From Diaminobutyricibacter sp. McL0608 (lineage in GTDB: Bacteria; Actinomycetota; Actinomycetes; Actinomycetales; Microbacteriaceae), in contig NZ_CP154826.1 of the NCBI RefSeq assembly GCF_039613825.1, positions 620,001 through 684,000 on the forward strand: DNA of 64,000 nt, given 5' to 3'. Under the pieces are notes generated by a model. It was not told the DNA's origin. It was given only the letters and a program-made list of their open reading frames with translations, and searched no databases. The position numbers were made by a program, and so were the translations under genes. Of this stretch, positions 58,000 to 64,000 are shown piece after piece; within the stretch, counting starts at the first letter, position 1; each line of letters opens with the position of its first letter.

Positions 58000-60900
58000 G
58001 TGACCCGCAGAATGCGCATCGAAGACCTGCTCGCACTCTCTGTGCCGAGCCAGCCGACCGTCTCGCCCGACGGTTCGAGCATCGCCTACGTGCTGAGCGG
58101 CAATGACGCCGCCGCAGACACGTCGGTGAGCTCGCTCTGGATCGCAGATGGTTCGGGATCGCCCCGTGCACTGACGCACGGGACGACGGATGCGAGCCCC
58201 GCGTTCTCGCCCGACGGAACCACGATCGCCTTCCAGCGCGACGGCCAGCTCTGGACGCTGCCGGTCGCCGGCGGCGAGCCGAAGCAGCTCACCACGCTTC
58301 CTCTCGGGGCGGGTGCGCCGGTCTGGAGCCCGGGCGGTACGCGCATCGCCTTCTCGGCTCCCGTCGACACGGCAGCCGCAGAAGACGAGGGCGACGCGGA
58401 GCGCGCCCGCCGGTCGGGTGCGCCGATCGTCACCGACGGCGTCGGCTACCAGGTGGATGGCGCTGGCTACCTGCGAGGACTGCGCACGCAGATTCACGTG
58501 GTCGACGTCGAGACCGGGGAACTGCGCCGGCTCACCGACGCCGACGAGCACGCCGGCAGCCCCGCCTGGAGCCCCGACAGCGCCACGCTCGCCTTCACGG
58601 CCCACCCCGAGGGCGTCGACGAGCTCGCCATGCGTTCGTCGGTCCACCTCATCGACGCGGTCGACCCCAAGGCACTGCCGCGCGCGATCGCCTTCGAGGG
58701 CGGCTTCGCCGGGACGGTCACCTTCACCCCTGACGGGAACGGCCTCGTCGTCGTCGGCTGGAAGGGCGACCCGCGGGCTCACGCCGGTCTCTTCGCCGTC
58801 GACCTCGAAACGGGCGCGGTCACCGAGCTCGCCGCATCCCTCGACCGCAACGTGATGCCGGGTGCTCCGGCCTACCCGGGGGCTCTCCCGCAGTTCACGA
58901 CGGAAGGCGACGTGCTGTTCGCCATCCGGGACCGCGGCTGCACCCACCTCTACGCCGTCCCGTTCACCGGCGGCGAGCCGCGCCTCCTCCACGGCGGCGA
59001 GGGACACGTCGTCAGCGGTCTCTCGGTCTCCGGCGCCCACGCCGCGATCGCACTCGCCACCCCAACTTCGTTCGGCGAGATCGTGGCCGTCGACCTGGGC
59101 ACAGGCGCCGAGACCGTGGTCACCAGCCACGGCGACACGCTGGCCGAGGTCGACCTGTTCCTCCGCGAGAGCCGCGAGTTCACCATCAGCGACGGCGTCA
59201 CCGTGCAGGGCTGGGTCATCCGCGACCCCGAGGTCACCGGTGCGACCCCTCTTCTCATCGACGTGCACGGCGGACCGCACAACGCGTGGAACGCCGCCGC
59301 AGACGAGATGCACCTCTACCACCAGGAGCTCGCGGCCCGCGGCTGGACCGTGCTCATCGTCAACCCGCGCGGCAGCGACGGCTACGGCACGGAGTTCTAC
59401 GACGCTGTCTTCAACGCGTGGGGCGAGGCGGACCGGAACGACTTCCTCGAGCCGATCGACCAGCTCGTCGCCGACGGCCTCGCCGACCCGAAGCGGCTCG
59501 CCATCACCGGCTACAGCTACGGCGGATTCACCACCTGCTACCTGACGAGCCGCGACGACCGCTTCGCCGCAGCCGTCAGCGGAGGCGTCGTCGCCGACCT
59601 CACCAGCATGGGCGGCACGAGCGACGACGCGCACTTCCTGAACGTCGCCGAGCTGGGCGCCCTGCCCTGGAAGGACGGCGACCGCGAGCGTCTCGCCGAA
59701 CTGTCCCCGTACACCCACGTCGACAAGGTGGCCACGCCGACGCTCGTCCTGCACGGCGGCGACGACGTCCGCTGCCCGGTGGGCCAGGCCGAGCAGTGGC
59801 ATTACGCACTGCGCGAGCAGGGCGTGCCGACACGGCTCGTGATCTACCCGGGCGCGAGCCACGTGTTCCCGCTCCTCGGCAAGCCGAGCCATCGCATCGA
59901 CTTCTGCACCCGTATCGTCCAGTGGGTGGAGCAGTATGCGGGTGACGCAGAAGGCCCGCGTCCCGAGCCCATCGACGCCGCGCACTGGGAGCGCCGCCTG
60001 ACCGCTCTCGCCAAGCGCCACAAGGTGCCGGGCGCCCAGCTCGGGATCCTGCGCCTCGGCACGGGCGGCGCCGCGGACGAGGTCGTCACCGCCGCCACCG
60101 GAACCCTCAACCGCAACATCGCCACCGGCGCCCCCGTGACGACCGACGCTGTGTTCCAGATCGGTTCCGTCTCGAAGGTGTGGACCGCATCCGTCGTCAT
60201 GCGACTCGTGGATGAGGGCAAGCTCGCCCTCGACACCCGCATCGTCGACATCCTGCCGGGCTTCCACCTCGTCAACGACGCCCTCACCGACGGCGTGACC
60301 GTGTGGCACCTGCTGACGCACACCAGCGGCATCGACGGGGACGTCTTCACCGACACCGGCCGCGGCGACGACTGCATCGAGAAGTACGCGTACCTGCTGT
60401 ACGAGGCCGGCCAGAACCACCCGATCGGCGCGACCTGGTCGTACTGCAACTCGGGCTACAGCCTCCTCGGCCGCGTGATCGAGCAGGTCACCGGCCAGAC
60501 CTGGGACGCTGCGATGCGCGACCTCCTGTTCAGCCCGCTCGGCCTCACCCACACGGTCACGCTGCCCGAGGATGCGATCCTCTACGCCGCAGCCGTCGGT
60601 CACGTCGAGGTCGGAGACGAGCAGGTCGTGACGCCCACCTGGGGCCTCCCGCGGTCGCTCGGCCCGGCCGGGCTGATCACCGCCCGCGCGGCCGACGTGC
60701 TCGCCTTCGCACGGCTGCACATGACCGGTGGCCTCGCCGCCGACGGCACGCGCCTGCTCAGCGAGGAGAGCGTGCTCGCCATGCAGGACCTGCACGCCGA
60801 CGTGCCCGACAAGTACTCGCTCGGCGACTCGTGGGGTCTCGGCTGGATCCGTTTCGGCTGGAACGGCGACCGCCTGTACGGCCACGACGGCAACACCATC

Positions 60901-61365
60901 GGCCAGGCAGCGTTCCTGCGCATCCACGCGGAGAGCGGTGTCGCCGTGACGCTGCTCACCAACGGCGGCCACACCCGCGACCTGTACGAAGACCTCTACC
61001 GCGAGATCTTCGCCGAGCTGTCGGGCCTGACCATGCAGTCGCCGCTGCAGCCGCCGGCCGAGCCGGCCGACGTCGACGTGACCCCGTTCCTCGGCACCTA
61101 CGAGCGCGCGGGGATCAAGATGGAGATCCTCACGAACGACGACGGTCCTCTCCTGCGCACGACCATGACCGGTCCGCTCGTCGAGATGACGCCGGAGTCC
61201 GCCGTGGACGAGTACCCGCTCGTGCCCGTCGACGACAAGCTGTTCGCCGTCCGCGCGCCCGGCACGGAGACCTGGATCGCCGTGACCTTCTACTCGCTCC
61301 CCACCGGCGAGGAGTACCTGCACTTCGGTGCACGTGCGACACCGAAGACGGCGGTTCCAGCGTGA
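58000..61365 (+). CDS. S9 prolyl-oligopeptidase/acylaminoacyl peptidase fused to S12 D-aminopeptidase-like domain
   Basis: 1121 residues from GTG with AAGGAG six bases upstream. Residues 1-390 form a beta-propeller of PD40-type repeats (VSPDGSSIAYVLS, FSPDGTTIAFQRDGQLW, WSPDSATLAFTAH). Residues 395-650 are an S9 alpha/beta-hydrolase with S506 in GYSYGGF, D588 in HGGDDVRCP and H621 in GASHVF. Residues 660-1121 are a complete S12 domain with S723-V-S-K726, Y815-C-N817 and H962-D-G964, closely related to the stand-alone protein at 51.2 kb. There is no signal peptide. One polypeptide could thus release blocked or ordinary N-terminal residues and D-residues from imported peptides. Confidence 0.9.
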   Translation: MTRRMRIEDLLALSVPSQPTVSPDGSSIAYVLSGNDAAADTSVSSLWIADGSGSPRALTHGTTDASPAFSPDGTTIAFQRDGQLWTLPVAGGEPKQLTTLPLGAGAPVWSPGGTRIAFSAPVDTAAAEDEGDAERARRSGAPIVTDGVGYQVDGAGYLRGLRTQIHVVDVETGELRRLTDADEHAGSPAWSPDSATLAFTAHPEGVDELAMRSSVHLIDAVDPKALPRAIAFEGGFAGTVTFTPDGNGLVVVGWKGDPRAHAGLFAVDLETGAVTELAASLDRNVMPGAPAYPGALPQFTTEGDVLFAIRDRGCTHLYAVPFTGGEPRLLHGGEGHVVSGLSVSGAHAAIALATPTSFGEIVAVDLGTGAETVVTSHGDTLAEVDLFLRESREFTISDGVTVQGWVIRDPEVTGATPLLIDVHGGPHNAWNAAADEMHLYHQELAARGWTVLIVNPRGSDGYGTEFYDAVFNAWGEADRNDFLEPIDQLVADGLADPKRLAITGYSYGGFTTCYLTSRDDRFAAAVSGGVVADLTSMGGTSDDAHFLNVAELGALPWKDGDRERLAELSPYTHVDKVATPTLVLHGGDDVRCPVGQAEQWHYALREQGVPTRLVIYPGASHVFPLLGKPSHRIDFCTRIVQWVEQYAGDAEGPRPEPIDAAHWERRLTALAKRHKVPGAQLGILRLGTGGAADEVVTAATGTLNRNIATGAPVTTDAVFQIGSVSKVWTASVVMRLVDEGKLALDTRIVDILPGFHLVNDALTDGVTVWHLLTHTSGIDGDVFTDTGRGDDCIEKYAYLLYEAGQNHPIGATWSYCNSGYSLLGRVIEQVTGQTWDAAMRDLLFSPLGLTHTVTLPEDAILYAAAVGHVEVGDEQVVTPTWGLPRSLGPAGLITARAADVLAFARLHMTGGLAADGTRLLSEESVLAMQDLHADVPDKYSLGDSWGLGWIRFGWNGDRLYGHDGNTIGQAAFLRIHAESGVAVTLLTNGGHTRDLYEDLYREIFAELSGLTMQSPLQPPAEPADVDVTPFLGTYERAGIKMEILTNDDGPLLRTTMTGPLVEMTPESAVDEYPLVPVDDKLFAVRAPGTETWIAVTFYSLPTGEEYLHFGARATPKTAVPA

Positions 61366-62486
61366 CGATCGTCCACACCGACGTCGCCGCACCTGCGGTG
61401 ATGATCGACCACATCCGTCGCCTCGTCGAGTGCGAGTCGCCGTCCGCGGATTCCGCGGCGGTGGCCCGCTCGGCGGAGGAGGTCGCGGCGCTCGGCGTCG
61501 AACTGCTCGGCGTCGAGCCGGAGCGGCTCGTCATCGACGGCACGACTCACCTGCGCTGGCGCTTCGGCGACGCGACGCGTGTCCTGCTGCTGACGCATCA
61601 CGACACGGTGTGGCCGATCGGCTCGCTCACGACGCATCCGTTCGCGGTGCGCGAGGGGGTGCTGACCGGGCCGGGGAGCTTCGACATGAAGGTCGGGCTC
61701 GTGATGGTGCTGCACGCAGTCGCAGCTCTGCCCGACCGCGACGGTGTGACCATCCTCGTGACCGGCGACGAGGAGCTCGGCTCTCCGTCGTCGCGCGCCC
61801 TCATCGAGTCCGAGGCTGCCGGCGCCCGCGCCGTGTTCGTGACCGAGGCGTCCGGTGACGGCGGCGCGCTGAAGATCGAGCGCAAAGGCACGTCGATCTA
61901 CGAAGTCCGCGTCACGGGCCGGGCGGCCCACGCGGGACTGGAGCCGGAGAAGGGTGTCAACGCGACGCTCGAACTGGCGCACCAGGCGCTCGCGGTCGCG
62001 GCCCTCGCGGACGCGGTGCTCGGCACGACCGTGACCCCGACCGTCATCGGGGCGGGCACCACCACGAACACGGTTCCGGCTTCCGGATCGTTCGTCGTCG
62101 ACGTGCGGGTCTGCACGATCGCCGAGCAGGAACGCGTCGACGCCGCGATGCGCGTGCTCACCGCGGTGCTCCCCGGTGCCGTGGTCTCGGTCGAGGGCGG
62201 TCCCAATCGGCCTCCGCTGGAGCCCGCCGCATCCTCGGCGCTCTTCGACCGCGCGCAGTCCATCGCATCCCGGCTCGGCCTGGAACCGCTTGTCGGCGTC
62301 GCCGTCGGCGGCGCGAGCGACGGCAACTTCACGGCCGGGCTCGGCGTCCAGACCCTCGACGGCCTCGGCGCCGTCGGCGGGGGAGCGCACGCAGACGACG
62401 AGCATGTCCTCGTCGACGCGATCGCACCGCGCACCGCGCTACTGGGCGCACTCATCTTCGAACTGCTCGAGCAGGGGGACTCATGA
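61362..62486 (+). CDS. M20-family metallopeptidase, candidate N-succinyl/N-acyl amino acid deacylase
   Basis: 374 residues from a GTG overlapping the previous stop. Metal ligands of the di-zinc M20 family are present: LTHHDTVWP (His and Asp), GPGSFDMKVGL (bridging Asp), TGDEELGS (catalytic Glu and adjacent Glu) and, near the end, GGGAHADDEHV (His). The inserted dimerisation domain reads TSIYEVRVTGRAAHAGLEPEKGVNA. Its closest familiar relatives are carboxypeptidase G2 and ArgE/DapE-type deacylases. Because the next two genes are an acyltransferase and an N-succinylamino-acid-racemase-like protein, removal of a succinyl group from L-amino acids is the most economical role; peptidase activity remains possible. 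Confidence 0.9.
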   Translation: MTIVHTDVAAPAVMIDHIRRLVECESPSADSAAVARSAEEVAALGVELLGVEPERLVIDGTTHLRWRFGDATRVLLLTHHDTVWPIGSLTTHPFAVREGVLTGPGSFDMKVGLVMVLHAVAALPDRDGVTILVTGDEELGSPSSRALIESEAAGARAVFVTEASGDGGALKIERKGTSIYEVRVTGRAAHAGLEPEKGVNATLELAHQALAVAALADAVLGTTVTPTVIGAGTTTNTVPASGSFVVDVRVCTIAEQERVDAAMRVLTAVLPGAVVSVEGGPNRPPLEPAASSALFDRAQSIASRLGLEPLVGVAVGGASDGNFTAGLGVQTLDGLGAVGGGAHADDEHVLVDAIAPRTALLGALIFELLEQGDS

Positions 62487-63286
62487 CCGGAATAGACCTG
62501 AAGCCGGCCGACGAGGCGGTTTCAGCTGCGGAGGCGGCGGCCGACGCGGCAGGCGTCACCGTGCGTGAGCTCGCCGGCATCGAGGAACTGAACGCGACCG
62601 TCCACCTGCTCTCCGACATCTGGGGCCGCACCGGAAACCCGCCCGTGACCCCGGAACTGCTCCGTGCCTTCAGCAAGGCGGGGAACTACATCGGCGGTGC
62701 CTTCGACGGCGAGGAACTCGTCGGGGCGACGATCGCCTTCCATTCGACGCCCGAACAGCATTCGCTGCACAGCCACATCGCCGGCGTCTCGCACGGCCTC
62801 ATCGGTCGCTCGGTCGGCTTCGCGATGAAGCTCCACCAGCGCGCCTGGGCCCTCGACCGCGGTATCGGCATCATCGAGTGGACCTTCGACCCGCTCGTCG
62901 CCCGCAACGCCTACTTCAACATCGTGAAGCTGGGCGCGGACCCCGTCGAGTACCTGCCCAACTTCTACGGCGTGATGAGCGATGTCATCAACGGCGATGA
63001 CGAGACCGACCGCCTGCTCGTGCGCTGGAACCTCAAGGATCCCCTCGTCGTCGCGGCGGCCGCGACCGGCAGGGTGCCTGCTCCCGCGCTGCTCGACCAC
63101 GTCACTGTCGCGGTTCCCGCCGACATCGAAGCGATGCGCCTCGAAGAGCCGGAACTCGCGCACGAATGGCGGGTGCGGGTGCGCGAGCGGCTCACGGAAC
63201 TGCTCGGCGACGGGGGCCGCATCGTCGGCTTCGACCGGGTGCAGGGCTACGTTCTCGAGACAGGCAGTGCGGAGGTCGCGCGATGA
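62483..63286 (+). CDS. GNAT-superfamily acyltransferase (COG3375 type), candidate D-amino acid N-succinyltransferase
   Basis: 267 residues. A helical leader of about 25 residues precedes the GNAT core: VRELAGIEELNATVHLLSDIWG, then the cofactor-strand region GNYIGGAFDGEELVGATIAFHS and SHIAGVSHGLIGRSVGFAMKLHQRAWALDRGIGIIEWTFDPLVARNAYFNIVKLGADPVEYLPNFYG, the hallmark of COG3375 proteins. These are often encoded next to enolase-superfamily racemases. In Geobacillus a GNAT in the same context succinylates D-amino acids. Here it overlaps the M20 gene by four bases and the racemase gene by four bases, so the three are translationally coupled. The acyl donor and acceptor are inferred from this context. 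Confidence 0.85.
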   Translation: MTGIDLKPADEAVSAAEAAADAAGVTVRELAGIEELNATVHLLSDIWGRTGNPPVTPELLRAFSKAGNYIGGAFDGEELVGATIAFHSTPEQHSLHSHIAGVSHGLIGRSVGFAMKLHQRAWALDRGIGIIEWTFDPLVARNAYFNIVKLGADPVEYLPNFYGVMSDVINGDDETDRLLVRWNLKDPLVVAAAATGRVPAPALLDHVTVAVPADIEAMRLEEPELAHEWRVRVRERLTELLGDGGRIVGFDRVQGYVLETGSAEVAR

Positions 63287-64000
63287 AACTCGAAGGATTC
63301 GAACTGCTTCGGGTCGCGATGCCGCTGGTATCGCCGTTCCGCACGTCCTTCAGCACCCAGACCGAGCGTGACATCCTCCTCGTCCGCGCCTTCACCGACG
63401 AGGGGGAGGGCTGGGGCGAATGCGTCACGCTCCCCGACCCGCTCTATTCGCCGGAGTACGCGGACGGCGCCGTCGACGTCATGAAGCGGTTCTTCATCCC
63501 GGCGCTCGGCGCCGCGGGCGTGTCCGACGCGCCCGGCGTCGGCCATGCGCTCTACCCGTTCAAGGGCCACCGCATGGCGAAGGCGGCACTCGAGATGGCC
63601 GTCCTCGATGCCGAGCTGCGCGCAGAGGGCCGCTCGTTCGCTCGCGAACTCGGCTCGGTGCACGCCACCGTGCCGTGCGGCGTCTCGGTCGGCATCATGG
63701 ACTCGATTCCCGAACTGCTGGATGCCGTCGGCGGCTACCTCGCTGCCGGCTACGTGCGCATCAAGCTCAAGATCGAACCAGGCTGGGACATCGAGGCGGT
63801 GCGGGCCGTGCGTGAGATGTACGGCGACGAGGTGCTGCTTCAGGTGGATGCGAACACCGCGTACACGCTGCGCGACGCCCGCCATCTCGCCCGCCTCGAC
63901 GATTTCGACCTGCTGCTCATCGAGCAGCCGCTCGAAGAGGAGGACATCCTCGGCCATGCGGAACTCGCGAAGATCGTGAAGACGCCCATCTGCCTCGACG
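63283..64000 (+). CDS. N-succinylamino acid racemase / o-succinylbenzoate synthase family protein, 3'-truncated by window edge
   Basis: The first 239 codons are present (full family length is about 370). The capping domain (FELLRVAMPLVSPFRTSFSTQTERDILLVRAFTDEGEGWGECVTL) precedes the barrel, where K161-L-K163 is the catalytic KxK motif and the metal ligands are D189 (VDANTAY), E214 (LIEQPLEEED) and D239 (CLD at the edge). As I recall them, these positions equal those of Amycolatopsis N-acylamino acid racemase. Such enzymes may do racemisation, o-succinylbenzoate synthesis or both. With no menaquinone genes nearby and GNAT and M20 partners upstream, racemisation of N-succinyl amino acids is favoured. 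The second catalytic lysine lies beyond the window. Confidence 0.9.
   Translation, partial: MKLEGFELLRVAMPLVSPFRTSFSTQTERDILLVRAFTDEGEGWGECVTLPDPLYSPEYADGAVDVMKRFFIPALGAAGVSDAPGVGHALYPFKGHRMAKAALEMAVLDAELRAEGRSFARELGSVHATVPCGVSVGIMDSIPELLDAVGGYLAAGYVRIKLKIEPGWDIEAVRAVREMYGDEVLLQVDANTAYTLRDARHLARLDDFDLLLIEQPLEEEDILGHAELAKIVKTPICLD

Noticed and set aside
57046-61392. A 1448-codon minus-strand open frame opposite the S9-S12 fusion, M20 start and ATPase genes
   Set aside because: Its length comes only from codon bias of the opposite strand; composition is Arg/Gly/Val/Asp-rich without any domain, whereas the plus strand carries three complete enzyme families.
61362-64000. Menaquinone biosynthesis reading of the terminal MenC-like gene
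   Set aside because: No other men gene is visible, and the coupled GNAT and M20 genes fit the N-succinylamino acid route better. It cannot be excluded fully because the gene runs off the window.

Overview
The window is GC-rich, gene-dense DNA with many GTG starts, ATGA/GTGA gene overlaps and several apparently leaderless promoters. Together with the gene content (PucR-controlled putrescine oxidase, circularly permuted ATP-grasp/alpha-E/transglutaminase trio, Pyr4-like membrane protein, many SDR, TetR and acyl-CoA dehydrogenase genes) this suggests an actinobacterium, most likely of the Microbacteriaceae (Leifsonia-like). That placement is inference from gene content; no rRNA marker is present. 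I saw no tRNA, rRNA, CRISPR array, insertion sequence or prophage, and there is no gene-free stretch longer than about 300 bases.

1-9.2 kb: end of a glyoxalase-fold gene, a Pyr4/PaxB-like membrane protein, two small proteins and an SDR, then an acyl-CoA oxidation module: acyl-CoA dehydrogenase, etfB, etfA, a cytochrome-b-type membrane protein whose 5' end is frameshifted, and a large DmdC-like acyl-CoA dehydrogenase. 9.2-14.3 kb: a decayed fumarylacetoacetase-family gene; a minus-strand operon (clan GH-A-like glycosidase, aldo-keto reductase, nucleoside hydrolase) divergent from a TetR regulator across two operator-like palindromes; a VIT-family gene broken by an internal deletion.

14.4-26.9 kb: a 12-gene minus-strand operon read from 26.9 kb toward a strong terminator at 14.4 kb: oligopeptide binding protein, two permeases, two ATPases, M55 D-aminopeptidase, isoaspartyl peptidase, RpiR regulator, SDR, DUF885 peptidase, alpha/beta hydrolase and a PanE-like reductase. 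This looks like peptide uptake and breakdown, possibly of wall-derived or D-residue peptides.

27-51 kb: housekeeping and accessory genes: GNAT, SDR, DUF1905, a PadR-controlled drug-type ABC exporter, an isoprenylcysteine-methyltransferase-like protein, phospholipase D, TPR protein, quinone oxidoreductase, YciI, aldose epimerase, pdxH, the ATP-grasp/alpha-E/transglutaminase trio, a PucR-gabT-gabD-putrescine oxidase polyamine module, a Vgb-like propeller, PhzF-like protein, a TetR/quinone-reductase pair under a 30-bp palindrome, and a DUF389 membrane protein.

51.2-64.0 kb: the most interesting part, a tightly coupled plus-strand operon: an S12 (D-aminopeptidase/beta-lactamase fold) hydrolase, a second peptide ABC importer with a fused permease-ATPase, a 1121-residue S9 peptidase fused to a second S12 domain, an M20 hydrolase, a GNAT acyltransferase and an N-succinylamino-acid-racemase-like enolase-superfamily enzyme running off the end. 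The last three match the enzyme classes of the known N-succinyl route that turns D-amino acids irreversibly into L-amino acids. I therefore propose a complete pathway for import, hydrolysis and stereo-inversion of D-residue peptides.
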